Source: Lycocorax pyrrhopterus obiensis
Taxonomy: Eukaryota; Chordata; Aves; Passeriformes; Paradisaeidae
Length of the DNA: 64,000 nt
Assembly (NCBI GenBank): GCA_014706295.1
Contig: JACSVZ010000015.1
Coordinates: forward strand, 59,827,535-59,891,534
Direction: 5' to 3'
Positions 21,805 through 34,723 of this stretch are shown piece by piece. A model generated the notes under the pieces. That model was not told the DNA's origin. It saw nothing but the letters and a program-made list of their open reading frames with translations, and did no database searches. A program made the position numbers and the translations under genes. How positions within the stretch are numbered: position 1 is the stretch's first letter; every line of letters starts with the position of its first letter.

Positions 21805-24800
21805 ACGGATAATGGGATAACATTTGGGATGACTGATAGCATGGAAACAAAAATGAATGGTTTATTTTAATACAGTCTTGATGTATAAGTTGTAATTCAG
21901 CAGAAGAGTCACAAGTGGTTCACTTGTGTATGCCATAGCTGAGAGGAACCAAGAGGAAGGGTGTGTGTAGGATCTCATCAGCTTTCCTGTAGCCTGCTAT
22001 CTTCAGGAACAATTGGTGCCCTTAGAAAATTCAGAAAGACAGCTGACTGCAATAAATCCCTGAGCTGCACTAATTCATGCACTTCTATGTCTCACTGCTT
22101 TTGCAGAAGCCTAAAGGTTGTTCTTTTGCAAATTAGTGATCTAGTCTTGTCAGCCACAGGTGAGCAGAGAACTTTCCAAGCAGTCAGCAAGTGAAAATGA
22201 AAGTCACTTAAACTGACTTTCTGCTGAGTAGATGGTATATTTTTTATTAAAAAAACCCCAACATATAGCAGCAAGTTATCTGCCACACACCTTTCTCAAT
22301 AAGAAAAGTGATGTGCAAGAGTTGATTGCTCTCCTGTGCTATCAATACCACTGCATTGAAAAACTGCAGTGATTTTGGAGAGCTGTTTGCCTAGGATTTA
22401 TCGGTTGTCCTAGATCTGTATCCTGTGTCTTGCATAAACATGGATCTGAGCATTATTTGTACAAACAATACCAGAAAGTCTGTTTTAAGATGATAATTTT
22501 GTAACTAGGTAGGATTACATAGAGATTTTTTGTTTTACACACTTGCTGCCTGGGTCTGGCACCCAATGGGTGCTGTGCATGGGCAGCCTTCACCCCACAT
22601 TTGCCTTCCCCTGGCTGTCCCCAAGCCGCAGGCTTGCAAGGATGGGAAGGGACTGAATAGTGACTGTTTTCAGTTGTCATCCTGCCTTGGTGCTTGCAAC
22701 ATTCCATAGATTTCCTCCATGGCTTCATCAGCTTAAGGGGGCTTGCGTGTGCAGCCTTTGGGCAGGACAGGGGCTGGGAGAGGGAGGGTTTGGGAAGACT
22801 TTTGCTATTAGACAAAATGCTCTGTGGAATGATGCCCTTGTATAAATCATCTTCCCCCTTTCTTCTGCTCCATGACAGAAGAAACCATCCATCCTGTGGG
22901 AAAAAGTTGTTTCCAGCAAAATGGGCTTCAGGGTGTGATTGCCAAATTCATCAGAGCCAGGAGAAGGTAAGGAAGAGCCTGCTGAGAAGCAGGCCAGGCA
23001 CTGGAAAAGGGGGGGGTTGTTGATGTGAAAAAGAGGAAACCAGGCAGAGAACAGAAGACAGGTGCAAACATGCACAGTTTGGAAGAAAATGAGATTTTCC
23101 AGTAAGACAAAACTATTTCTGACTGCAGGGAGAGTTTCTCGCAGCCTCCAGCTGCCTCCAGAATTAGGTGCCTGGTGTTATGTGGAGAAGATCAGGCAGG
23201 GTCTGATGCGAGCAGCTGTAACAGTGTGCAATGGCCTGGGGCTGCTGTGGGCTCTGCAGGTGCTGGAATACCAGATTGGATATGGAAGTTCTCCTTGAGG
23301 AGCCCACGCTCTTCCAGGGTCACTCTCTGCAACTCTCCCTTTGTGCCACTGCCCAAAGGAGCAGTCCTGCCTCCAGGGGAGTGCTGCTGCTGTTTCCCCC
23401 TTGCCACGGCTGGATGGGGCGGGGCAGAGCCAGGGCATTCACCTGCTTGAAAACTGCCCTAGCCAAAACCCCCACAAAACCCAAACCCGAAATACAGTGT
23501 TCAGCATGAGCGGTTTCCAGTTCTGCTTGTGTCAACACCAACAAAGAGCTGAGCAGGCTGCAGCATGATTTTTAACTGGCATATGATGATCCTGAACCTC
23601 TAGCCCAAGCAGATCTGGGAATCTAAAGCTAAAAGGCATGGGAATATTTCAGCCCGTGAGGTATTGGGAGCAGAAGCTGCTAGTAAAAGTGAAAAGCAAC
23701 TTAATCTGGACTTTTGTTCAGTATCATAAATTTGCTGAAGCTTCTTCCCAACCTGAACCTCTGGCTGCCTCTGGAGTACCTGGTTGCCTTCAAAGTACTG
23801 AGCAGAAAGCATTCCTCAGCATCCTTTTAGATGACAAATGCTTGCAAACCATCAGGAACATGTGCAATAGTTGGCAGGCACCAAGCATGGACCTATTGGC
23901 TTTTCATTCACTTCTTTTTTTACTGAAAAAATTAAGATCTGTTGAGAAAGTGTTAAATTGTTTCTGACTCATGCATGTGACTGACAGTTTCAGAGTCACC
24001 AAGATGGTGATGGAAAAGGTCTGGCCTGAGGAACACTGTAAGCAGCCAAACTGATTTCTGAGAGGTTTGCTGCCTCTTGTGTTAGCCAGACTGACATGGG
24101 ATGGGCAGGTGCTGGAGTGGGCTTGTTCTGCAGCAGCAGACTCTCCTTGTCATCTCCTGGACTGGCTGCTGTGGGCATCAGCAGCTTCTCCAGTAATTTC
24201 TTTAGCAATTGCTTTTCAGGAACCAGCAACAATTCAGAAGGATCAGTTGATGCATTTTGTACTCGTATAAAGAATGTATTTTTTCTATGTGTTCAAATGT
24301 ACCGTGTTTCTCTGCCTCCAAGGATGTTAGCTCAAGTGATCTTTTCATCATAATGTATTTCTAATTGATTTTGTTGTGGTTCTCTTAGGGCTTCACAGCA
24401 TCCCTAGCTTTAACACGGTTACATATTCATGCAACTGGTCTAGGCTTTCTATTAAATAACACCTCAGCAAGTTTTCAGGCTTTCTTTTCATTTTCTAGTG
24501 CCAAGTGTGACTTCTCAGCATTTTTAAGAAACCTTTTTAACCATTTTGACAGAATTTATTACAGGATGATTAAGCTGCAGAAACCTAATGCTTGATTGAA
24601 CATGCTGAATGACATATTATTTTCCAAAACATTCAAACTGTTAAAAATCGACCTGAGCCCCATAACCTGGCTTGACCACTGTATGGGTGCCAGGTGAAGA
24701 AAACACAGATATTGTTCTTGGCATGACGTGCTCAACAATTGCATTATTTAACAAAGCTGTTTCTAGATCGAGGGAATAATGATCCCAGATCACTGTGGTA

Positions 24801-25960
24801 ATGATGGAGGCTGAGGGTTTGGCGAAGGGTAGGGGTCTTTAGTTAGGGGCCCGCAGGAGACAGGTCTCAGGTAACAACTTTTTCTATTTGTTCCTGTTCT
24901 TTTTCAGTGCCTGTTGTCTGGCGTGTTGACTCCTAGGCATTATTTCCCAGAGCAACTCAAACCATCTTTACAAGGTTGCTTTTACATCTAGCTTACAAAT
25001 AGGAGCAATAGGGAAGGCTGACCTGATTCTTATCCATCTGTTCTTAATAAGTTCAGGTTTTCCTTGCAGATGGTTTGCAGTGATGTCAGAGGGCCCATTA
25101 ATCGGTGTGCCAGTGTTCAGCTTAGAAATACTTGGGAAATGTCTACACATGATATCTCCACCATTGGAGGGAGCTTTGTCTTTACCCACTCCCAAGGAGA
25201 AGTTTTATTTCAATGTGTGTTCTGTAAATAATTTTTCTTGATCTGTATCTTCAGCTTTGGTCTCCTTAACTGTATTTTTTTTTTCCATATCCTTTTCCAT
25301 TGACTAAGTCCAAAGGAGGTGTTGGAAGTCACATTGGTCTCTGCTTAAACAATTTGTGCACCTTTTCAAACTTGCTTCTTGCAGGCTCTTTCTGGCTGCA
25401 TTTTGCAGATAGACCTTTGCAACTTCCAGTTTGTTTTTCTGTTAAAAATTCCCATAGGTTTATGGGGCTTTTTTACTACGTTCTGTAGCATCCGTCTCAC
25501 CTTGTGATCCATTCTGCTGTCCTGAAGGCCAGCTGACCTTCCTTTTTGTCTCTCAGCTCAAGCAAGTTCTTCTAAGAGTCTTTTTTCATATCCTTTTTCC
25601 TCTTTGATCCTCATACAAACTGATCTAGCAATGACAAAACCTGTGCCTTCACGTAACTTATTTGACTGAAGGTCCTCACATGTATCCTAATGAAGGCAGC
25701 AAGCACCGCAGACTGCAGAGATGGATGGGACTCTGGGGATGCACCACCCCACCAGCCCTCAACCATGTGCACTGTGGTGAGGAGGGAGCAGGGTCCAGGA
25801 AACAGCTTCTGATGGGAGGTAGGGTTCAGCTGGAATGCCCTGGGAAGCTCCAAGTTGTAGGCAATTACCTCTGGTTAGCAAGTAAAATGCTGTTCTGGAA
25901 GTCCTTTAAGCCAATTTTTTTTTATGATGGATAATAATTCCTCTCTTTTTTTTTTTCTAG
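21805..25960. other. Spacer between the two PARP copies
   Basis: I recognise no gene. A 109-codon open stretch at 23638-23967 shows no known domain. A possible internal exon at 22918-22966 (TTTCCAG before, GTAAGG after) resembles nothing known. Confidence 0.45.
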
Positions 25961-26075
25961 TCTCCAAACAACTGTGCTCCTGCTTTAACCTCTACACAGT
26001 CAGAGAAGGCAATTCAGGCTGACCAGACTGGCACTCTCCAGTTTCAAGCAGGTTATTGGCAGTGTGAGATCAAAG
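25961..26075 (+). pseudogene. Intact-reading WWE second-half exon (orphan)
   Basis: The exon follows TTTTTTTCTAG and reads SPNNCAPALTSTQSEKAIQA, then DQTGTLQFQAGYWQCEIK, ending one base into a codon before GTGAAA. Length, end phase and the pattern (ALTS, EKAxxAD, F-AG) match the WWE exon of PARP12L at 15057-15177. The frame is open and both splice sites are good. It lies upstream of another WWE pair (27096-28711), so it may be the first WWE of a two-WWE gene or a leftover of a third copy. No matching exon was found upstream of PARP12L. Confidence 0.6.
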
Positions 26076-26589
26076 GTGAAATATCTGTTTGCTTGATGTC
26101 TAATGCAGGTGGGATGTGACTGGTGCTGCAACGCAGCGTGTCCTGTAGGGACAAGGCTTGCAGGCCGGGACACAAGAGGAGTGAGAAGCTCTTTATTGAT
26201 TTTAAGCGGTCAGTGCTACAGCAGCATGGAGGGGAGTGTGGGAAGAAGGGGATTCTCCACTGAGCAGGCACAAGGACAAGTGCAGATGTTGGTGCAAGGA
26301 AGGATACAGCCCAAGCAGAGGGAGATGTAAGGGATGAGAGCTGAGGGTGGTTTTGGGAAGCCCCTGAACATGGCTGCGGGACTGACTGTGCCAGATCTCT
26401 CGATCTTTTGGTCTGGATATCTCCAAGAAGCGAAGTGCTCCTTGAAACAGGGCAAAAAGATCTGTTCTTCAGCTGTCAGACAGGTCTTCACGTGTGTGTT
26501 CAGTCATTGCGAGTGACACTGAAAGTGGAGATGGCACAGGATAAAAGGGGAATACAGACTAAGCGTACCCCAAAAAGAAGGTGACCCGA

Positions 26590-27010
26590 ACTTCCCTGCG
26601 TTGCCGCCGGTGCCGGGCGGAGAAGGAGTCCATGGAGCGCTGTCAGGACGTTTCCCGGAGCCGCCAGCCCCTGGCAGAGCCCGGTCCCTGTCCCTAGGTG
26701 GCGGTGCCCGCCCGACCCGGGAGCCCCGGCCGGAGGAGCCAGCCCAGCTCCGGAGCCCTGGGGCGCGGGCGGCTGAGGGCGAGCGGGGCAGCACCGGACT
26801 CGCCCAGCGAGCGCTGACTGACAGCAGGGCAGGGTTTGCAGGGTCCTGTCCTTCATGGGCGTCTGCACCGCGGCCAGGTCAGTGCCCCCTCCCCAGAAAG
26901 TCACGGCTTCATCGCTGCTGTTGAGCACGCGGTACGGAGTAGTGCGGAGTGGGACGCACAGCAGGCAGAGCCGGAGGAGGATGTGAGAGGCAGGGAGTGC
27001 TGCAGAGCAC
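26590..27010. promoter_or_regulatory. CpG-rich island inside the decayed PARP copy
   Basis: This stretch is strikingly rich in G, C and CpG compared with everything around it. A TATA-like ATAAAAGG lies just before it at about 26541. A good donor (CCAG then GTCAGT) lies at about 26879 on the + strand. It could be a first exon with promoter for the second PARP copy or for a non-coding RNA. Direction and activity are inferred. Confidence 0.5.
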
Positions 27011-27095
27011 ACCGAAGGGCTGCAGGGTTACTGCAAATGCTTTTGGCGCTGCCAGAACCTCATCTGCCTCTCTCGTTGCCCGTGTTCATCGTTCT

Positions 27096-27195
27096 GCACT
27101 ATCCGTCCATCACTGACGCCCGCTCCGTGGGCAGGAGGGAAAGCTGCCCGATGGTGCCGAATGGGCACAACCACTGGGTCGAATATGGAAAGCAA
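27096..27195 (+). pseudogene. Decayed copy, WWE first-half exon remnant
   Basis: The end HWVEYGKQ followed by GTGTGC matches QWIEYGKE plus donor in PARP12L. The two Trp residues of the preceding WYW motif are missing. The 5' boundary is approximate. Confidence 0.6.
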
Positions 27196-28159
27196 GTGTG
27201 CGTTTCCCTCTCATGCCCAGCACCCAACACCAGTCTCTCCCTTCCTGCTCTTCTTACCCCGAAGTGTAGGAAAGACTGTGTCATATGAGGACAAGAGGTG
27301 TACCAGAGCCCGTCCCTATCACTGGATGACAGAAGTCCCCAAACAAAATTAGAAACTCAAGGCAGACTTGTAGCGATACTTTTCCAAACTGCTCTGCCTA
27401 CCTTCAGCAAATTTTGGCTTGGAGATCTCCTGCACCAGTGTTGGTACCTATATATATAATAACCCTGGATGTGTTCTTCTTTCAGTAATTATTCTAGCAC
27501 TTTTTAAATCTGTAGAAAATTTTAGCTTCCGCAACATCTTGTAGCAAATATTCCCACAGCTGAACGGGATATTGCTTGAGGGAGGCTCTCCTTTGTCTTG
27601 CTTTGAACTTAGCACCTGCTAGCTTTGTTTAATAAAAGGGATGCAGATATTCTCCCAGTGCTTTCTTCATCACCTCACAGGTTTTTGCATTTTTTTTTCT
27701 GATTTTCCTCTATGCCCCCAGGAAACTCACTCTGAAAACAGGCTGCCTTTACAGATGGCTTGGGATTTGTTGAAAACTCATTTTAGTTTGAAAGTTCTGG
27801 TATGTGAGAAGAGCTCACTTTCTGCATACTTCTGCTGAAAAACAAATCCCAGAAAATCACCTGCCTTTCCCATCAAAACCATCAAATCAGGAGCCATCCC
27901 CATCTATAAGCTCACTTGGAAATAACTCCAGAGCCTGGATTTGCACATTCTTCTTCTGGGGAGCCTCTATTGCACCTCTGAGGGCAGTCAGAGGAAGGTG
28001 AAGGGCATCAGGGAGCAAGGAGGGGTGGCACTGCACAAGGGCGGTGAAGGGAGGTGACATGCACATGTAATCAGATGGCACTGCAGCCACCAGCAGTCCT
28101 TGGTGGGGGACACAGAGAGAAGAGATGGACGTCAGAGAGACCCTCCAGCTTGCTGTGTA

Positions 28160-28427
28160 GTGACAGGACAAGGGGAGGTGGCTTTAAACTGAAAGAGGGT
28201 AAACTTAAATTAGATATTAGGAAGAGATTCTTTACTGGGAGGGTGGGGATGCACTGGAATAGGATGCCCAGGGAAACTGTGGATGCTCCATCCCTGGAAG
28301 TGTTCAAGGCCAGACTGAACAGCGCTTTGAGCAGTCTGTGGAACATGTTCCTGTCCGTGGCAGGAGGGTTAGAACTAGATGATCTTTAAGGTCCCTTCCA
28401 ACCCAAACTATTCTGTGATTCTACAAT
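28160..28427 (+). mobile_element. CR1 LINE 3' fragment
   Basis: The fragment has the characteristic CR1 tail: TTAGATATTAGGAAGAGATT, GGATGCCCAGGGAAACTGTG, CCATCCCTGGAAGTGTTCAA, and the ending GGTCCCTTCCAACCCAAACT with ATTCTGTGATTCTA. It is inserted in the intron between the two WWE-half remnants of the decayed PARP copy. Confidence 0.92.
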
Positions 28428-28600
28428 TCCATGAAACACATCAGAGGGACCCTGATACAGCTCAGACATGAGTCCGTGATCTGACAGGTTTAGATCACTG
28501 GCTTTTCCCCATAACTTGTATAGACGCTAAATCCAACCTGACTGTGACACCACTGTGGCCCAAGGCCAATTGCTAACAAATATCTCTCTCCTTTGTCCAG

Positions 28601-28711
28601 AACAAGGTGCTGCCCCTATAACTTCTGCAGATGCGGTGCCACGTTTTCAGATTCATCTGTGCACTTTTGAATTACAAGTTGGTTCACAGAAATACGCGAT
28701 AGACTTCAAAG
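28601..28711 (+). pseudogene. Decayed copy, WWE second-half exon
   Basis: The exon lies between TTTGTCCAG and GTAAAA. The homologous frame is open: PITSADAVPRFQIHL, then FELQVGSQKYAIDFK, matching GSQQYKLDF of PARP12L. Its start phase does not fit the end of the preceding remnant, where the joined frame meets a stop, so an intact product is unlikely. Confidence 0.7.
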
Positions 28712-30747
28712 GTAAAAAATCTGTGTACTTACCTCTTGACATACTTATGGAAGAACTGTCATGCCATTGAAAGTCCTTTTCTGCTCGAATGTGAAAGCAA
28801 TGAGGGAAAATTTCATGGAGTACAGGCGGCCTCTATTAACACTGGAAGAAGAGAAGGGGAAGGAAGTGAAACAAAATGAAGAGAATGGAAGCAGTTTTGG
28901 TGAACTAATCAAAACTGGTGGCTCTGGTCTGAGTAGAGACTTTTTAAAATAGTGTCTCTGTCTCCTTGATATTATGACATGCTGAGCTAAGATTGTAAAT
29001 ATGGGAACCTTCCTTATATATTTGTAATTAGGAAATAAAGGGCTGAAATAAGGATACAAGTATGTTGAAGGGTATGATACTGGATAATTCATGATCGATG
29101 TGGTGTCCCTCTTGTGCACACACATTGTGGGTGGTTGTTGTGTGCATTGTAATTTGACTTTCTGTATGAATTCATTTAATCCTGGTGCACAGTGAGCATG
29201 ACATGCTGGTGACTCTGCTTTTCCTTGGGCGTGACTGTACCATGCAGTTAGGCCTTTTCCAAGCAGAAACCCTCTCCCCTCACCCCCCACCCCAAACTGC
29301 TGTGACCATTGCCTTCGGGGAGAGGAACAGGGAAGGAAAAAGGTCAGGGGCACAGTAGCTTAAGCCAATTGTGAACTGTATTTGAGTTTCTCTGGTACAT
29401 ACACATCCTGTGCAGAGCTTAAAAAGAAATTGTGTACAGTGATGGTCACTAATGATATCTTATATTTGAAGGAGGCTGTAAGCTGTGGAAGGGAGCCTCG
29501 ATTAAAACATTAAAAAGTGTGTACGTCATTCATGTCTAGAGGAGGTGTTGTGCATTGCCCTATAGTACCTTCCAAAACTAGTCCAAGGGAGCAAGAGGTA
29601 GATAGGATGTCTCCTCCTCAGATTTGGGGCTGGAAGAAGTGCATGGCTTCTTTGGTGGCCTTGTTCAGCAGCTGGAAAAAGAGATAAGTTTATTCAAGGC
29701 AAGTGAGCTGTAAGCAGACCAGGGAATCAGTGCTCAGACAGTGGCCAAGCACTGCCTTGGCAGCTCCTTCAGGCTTTTATCATCTCATAGCTCCTCTCCA
29801 TTACTGTGCTTTTGTAAGTGAGTCTGTGGAGTTCTTATCCTTACATCTTCCCTGGTGATAAAGCTGAGCCTGAGTCATCCAGCATAATCCAGGCACGTCA
29901 CTGCATGGGAGCTGGTGGATCTGGCATTCACCGGAGAGGCTGCCAGGCTCCTGAGGCCTCTGCAGGCTCTGGGCTTCCCCAGCCTCTGAAGCATCATCTG
30001 ATACTGCTGTCTGGTGGGCAGCACCAGCTGCCAGGTTGTGAGGAGAAGCAGGAATTTTCCTGAGCAACTCTGGCAAGCAGCAACACAATGAGAGCACCTG
30101 GGATGGGGATTGAAATACGAGGTGCTATGACACATCAGTTGAAAACAGAAAAGATGCAGTGTGAGTAAGGCAGAGTCTAGAGGCCTGGAGAAGGACTCTG
30201 CAGTTCAGAGGCCTGGTTTTGTGATAGGCATCACACCACTATAAATGGATCAAAATATTTGCTCTGTATCACCACTTAGAGCGAGGCAAAGTTAACAAGA
30301 TGTCCATAAACCTCCCCAAATCTTTCACAGGCAGCACTTCAGGTGACTGTGAGTGTTTTCCCTGTGCTTATCATCACAAGATCAGAGAGGAGAGGGTCTC
30401 TTCTTTCAACACCACAAGAAGAGCTTGTGCTGGTTGGAAGTCAGGTCAGCAAGCCTCTAAGTCTTGGTGGCTTTGGAGGCAGATTCTATGTGAAGGGAAG
30501 AAAACATGAAGCTAGGATAATCAGGTCCTCAAGCAATCACTACAGCATGAAAAGGCTGCACAGATACCTCCTTACTGATGGCAAAATGCCTGAAGCAGAA
30601 GCAGCAGGGAGCAGAGGAGGGGCTGGATGTAAGAGCAGCACATGAGGCTAATCCCACTGTGTTTCACAGTGATATCTGCTCTCCTGGGCAGCATTCCCAG
30701 GAAACAAAAACCTCCTTTCTCATTCATAGCCCATTTATCTTCTCTTT

Positions 30748-30830
30748 CAAAAAATGGTCCAGAGACACCTGAATCCTCATTCTGTGATAAAAATCTGCAG
30801 AAGTCCTAGCACTGCAGTTAAGTGTCAGTA
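30748..30830 (+). pseudogene. Decayed copy, remnant of the DMVQTN exon
   Basis: TCTTTCAAAAAATGGTCCAG aligns with TCTTTCAAGACATGGTCCAA of PARP12L, including the intron before it. The acceptor AG has become AA. The rest of the exon is barely alignable. Confidence 0.55.
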
Positions 30831-32040
30831 AGAAAGTGAACAAGAAAAGGTATGGGGTGTTACGCTCATTATTTTCTTGACTGTGGAAAATGATGTCTGT
30901 TTATTGAGTCCTCTCCTGCTTCAGAGTGACTCATTGATCTGCTGATGTAGACTGGGTGCAGGTAGGCTGGGTGGTGGGTTTGACAGCGTTGGCAGGCTGT
31001 CACTGTGGCAGGCATGCTGCGAGGGGAGTGCACTGAGGAGACATCCCAGCGGCCTGGGGACTGCCAGGGCAGCTTCCCACTTTCTGCTGATGACAAGTTA
31101 CATGGCTGGAGTTGTTCAAAAAAGTCTGATGGAGATGGAAAAACACCATAATGGAATTTCTAGAGTTGTGTTTTATATTCTTCTATTAAGGCTGGTACAG
31201 TGACAAGGTAGAAGAGCAGGTCCAACTGAGGCATGCATAGCAATAGAGCCTGGAGAAGATACAATTTTGGTTTGCCACACAGCCTGCTGGTGACTCGGGA
31301 AGATCGGGGAATAAGGCTGACATCCTGTTTTTTGGATGCTGTAGCCTAGAGCAGAAGGAAGAGTGGGACTGGAAAAGCAGAGATATCAGTTAGAGGGAAT
31401 TTGTGCAGTGTTGTTGGAACTGGGATGAGTGGAGTCTTATAACAGTCAAGAAAAATAAAAGAGAAGAAAATGAATGTTCTGATGGGACCAAAAGCAGATG
31501 TTGATAGTCTGTTGTGGCTTAGGGGATCTTCTCCTTCTCTGATTCCTCTCCCAGTTCAGGAAGGGGGTAGTTTTAATAATTTCTTAGTGTCTCAACACAC
31601 ATTGTGTGAACAATTTGTGCCACGACATTTTCTTTTTTTTTATGTTTTAGCCTGAAGAGGCCAGTATGGCCTGGCTGTGGTAAGGAGATGTAATGCAGGG
31701 ATCATGGTTGAGGAGCTGTTGGTAATTTCTTTAGACAGGTCTAGGTTATGATATTATTAGGCGTGTTTATAGGCATGTAGCCAAGGAAGGAAAAGCTAAC
31801 ACTTTGCTGAAAGCCCAGTGTGATGCATCTTGCTTCAGAGCTTCACTATAACAATGGACATTTTCTTCCAGCTTGCATTAGTAAGAGAGAACAGTTTACA
31901 TAAAGACAGAAGTTTTCTGAGGCAGTCCCTGAAACATGACCAGGAGACTCCTGTGGAAATCCCTTGAGTTTGTTAATCTTGGTCAGAATTGTTTCAAACA
32001 GTCAATCAGATGCTCCTTCACATAGCTCATGTTTCCTTCA

Positions 32041-32079
32041 GACTGGGACCATCCAGCACTGCCTGAAATGGGATATGAG
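32041..32079 (+). pseudogene. Decayed copy, linker exon remnant
   Basis: The reading around this position is FPSDWDHPALPEMGYE with the donor GTAAAT, matching YPPQWDQTALPDIGFK of PARP12L. Upstream, the homologous frame contains a TAG, so the 5' part of the exon is broken or shortened. Confidence 0.75.
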
Positions 32080-33017
32080 GTAAATAAATATCTCTTCACA
32101 CCTTCTCACTAGGTTGGGAAATGTTGTAGTCTGTAACAGCTTGTATCGAGTAAATCTAAAATACATGCCTGAGTCCAGGAACTGGTTTTGTTAGTTTGCA
32201 AACATGTTACTCCAAAATGTGCAGCTACAAGAGGGACAGGGATGGTTGAGCAGAAGAGCTTTGTAGGGGACACAGTTTTGTCCATTCACACCATGGTACT
32301 GTGTATCTAAATGGCCAGTGCACAGGAATGTTGGTTTATTCCTTGTGCCTTTAGTTTGACCTAAATGGCAGCCGATGATCTGATCTGGAGGTTGAGCCTC
32401 AGTGCTCACTATTCACAGGACTGTTTCTCCTTTAAAAATCTGTCATGCTCTTGAATTTCAAGTCAAAGCATGAGCTTTGGGAGACCATCAACTCATTTAG
32501 TATTGCTATAATTAGGTTAGGTCTTGTGTGTTTTTAAAACATCAGGCAGAGTGATTATAAATAAAGTTGCTTTGATGACTCACTACAGTAACACCAGGGC
32601 TTGTCTATGAGGATGAGTCAGTGCACAAGAAAGATAGATGTGCACTTGATATAGAACAGCAATTTCACCTTCTCTTTTCCGGCTGGACACCTGTTCTGAA
32701 ATCCCAGTGTCTTCGCACAGCTTTGCTTCAGCTTGCTTAGGATTGCAGATGTTCTCTGGGTGGAAGAAATGTGCTCCTCAGAGTCCAATAGCTCCTTTGT
32801 ATTAATGGACAAGCTCTCAGAGGAGGACTTTAGAGCACGCTGGGAACAGGAGGGAGCGTGAGGGAAGGACCATGAACAAGTGAGAGAGGGCTCTGAAAAA
32901 TCCCAGGTCATGATTGCACCCCCAGTGGGTGTTGGCCACGTCCTTTGGGAGTGACCAGGGAGGTGTAACCAAAAGTGTTGTAACATCTTGGTCTGTGTTG
33001 CATAAACTTTTTTCCAG

Positions 33018-33125
33018 CCGGTAGCAAATAGAGGCAAATTGAAAACCTACTTCAGCAGACAAGGATCACAGAATCCACAGGGTCTGGAGGACTCGAAGCC
33101 TGACACTTTGGCTGCATTTCCAGCT
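33018..33125 (+). pseudogene. Decayed copy, first catalytic exon remnant
   Basis: After TTTTTCCAG, the sequence aligns with PARP12L 17910-18021 and continues into the intron (GTTTGTATCCACTTTACTTC against GTTTGTATCTATTTTATTTC). The RIQNPTLW block is not preserved and the donor context is altered. Confidence 0.65.
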
Positions 33126-34572
33126 GTTTGTATCCACTTTACTTCATACCCCTGGGTGGCAGTGGAGCCATTCACACACTGGCTGGGCCCTCATCCCGTT
33201 CTTGCAGCGTGTGGGTGGTTCCCCCACCCTCTTCTGCACAGCCCCAGATCCCAGGCACATTCCTCAGGAGCTGACCACTCCAATTCTCTCATTTATGATG
33301 GAAAAATAACCAAATCCAAAAGTGGGAGGGGAGATGAGGAAAAGGGGTTGGGGCCCTGTGGAATTAGATCCGGGTTTATAGAAAATTTATGCTTTAATTA
33401 GGAAAGCTCAGCAACTGAAAAGATTTTTATTATAATGATAGCTATTATAAACCTGGGGTTTATACTTGGGGTGCATTCAAATTTTGTTTCGTAAGTCTGG
33501 TTTTATATAAGACATTTTTAAAACTATCAGATTCTGTGACCTTTTTTAGGAAAAAACCAGCAAACCACTTTAAGTTCAAGTTGTACCTACCCTCCCTGTT
33601 GGTAGAACAACATGAGTTGGGGGAATGTTTTCTTTACTGTTTGGCTTCTTGCAACTGTAATGTTCTCATTCACAAGGGAGAAGGCCAGAATTTTTTTTTT
33701 CATGAAATCTGAGAGGTTGATTAACCACAGCCAGAGGAGTGAGTGGACTGTTTCCCCAGGGTATGGAAGACCTACATTTAATCCCATCCTTGAAATGAAC
33801 CTAAAGCTCCCTGTTTTGGGTGCCTACCACTATCATTTCACAAATGGAGAGAGAACAGGATAGGATCACTTGGGCTCAAGGGTAGCAACCAGAGATGCCA
33901 ATCCAGATCTGAAGTTTTCCAAGGAAAAAACAGCACCAAAACAGAATGTTCCTGGAAAAAAAGAAGTGGTTCCAGTTGGCATGAGCATTTTCTACAAATT
34001 CAGAAAAAGCATTTAGTCAAAACCCTGGTGGATTGATTCTTTGTTTTGTAGGTGTAATGTGTAGTTTTACACATTTTCTTGTGTCAAACTTGGTCACAAT
34101 TGAACAGAGCATGAGAAATTAGGAGACAGGTTTGATTTGAAAGCCAGTGATGGGATAGGTATAACTGGTTAAATGAATTTTACCTCTCTCACAGAGAGAA
34201 GAACTGAAAATGTTTCAATACATCCAAACAAATGACCCATTCAATTCTTCTCTGAGAACAGATATACTGGATTTTTAGAAAATGTGGTCTGCTTGCTGGC
34301 CAGTGTTTTGTCAGAAAAACTGTGGTCTGAGGCCAAAACATAGAGTGTTATTTCTATTGATACTTGGAGTTCAGGGCTGCAGAAGAGCATGAGAGAACAA
34401 TGTTTGACTTATGATCTATTTTCTTTATCCCTGGATGAGATGTGACTGGCATATAGCATATTCTTTTAATTCTCTTCTTCCACATCAAGAAAATCTTGTA
34501 TTTCTGCATTAGGTCCTGTTATACTAGCAAAGTTGCTTTTAAATATATCTAAAGCACCATGTTTTCCTGTAG

Positions 34573-34723
34573 GTAGAAAGAGTACATGGAAAAGAGAAGC
34601 CCGGGCGGGAGGTGAATGAGTGGCTCCTGTTCCACAGTAAGAATCCATCTGATATGCCTGCTGTCTGTAAGCAGAATTTTGTCTGAAGGATCTCTGTGAG
34701 GCTCATGGGAATGTATGGAAAAG
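34573..34723 (+). pseudogene. Decayed copy, His exon with stop
   Basis: The exon follows TCCTGTAG. The homologous frame reads WLLFHSKNPSDMPAVCKQNF, then V and TGA at 34684-34686. The His is retained but GTS of LLFHGTS is replaced. The frame also no longer fits the preceding splice phase. Confidence 0.85.

Noticed and set aside
26139..26200. Possible - strand LTR end (TGT on + strand, AATAAA in reverse at 26192-26197)
   Set aside because: I could not find a matching far end, a target duplication or a TATA box, so the evidence is too thin for a call.
26500..27012. A 170-codon - strand open frame
   Set aside because: It follows from the high GC and CpG content of the island, where stop codons are rare. 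No domain is recognisable.
28745..29353. A 202-codon - strand open frame
   Set aside because: No recognisable motif, low-complexity serine-rich stretches, and it overlaps intron sequence of the decayed PARP copy.
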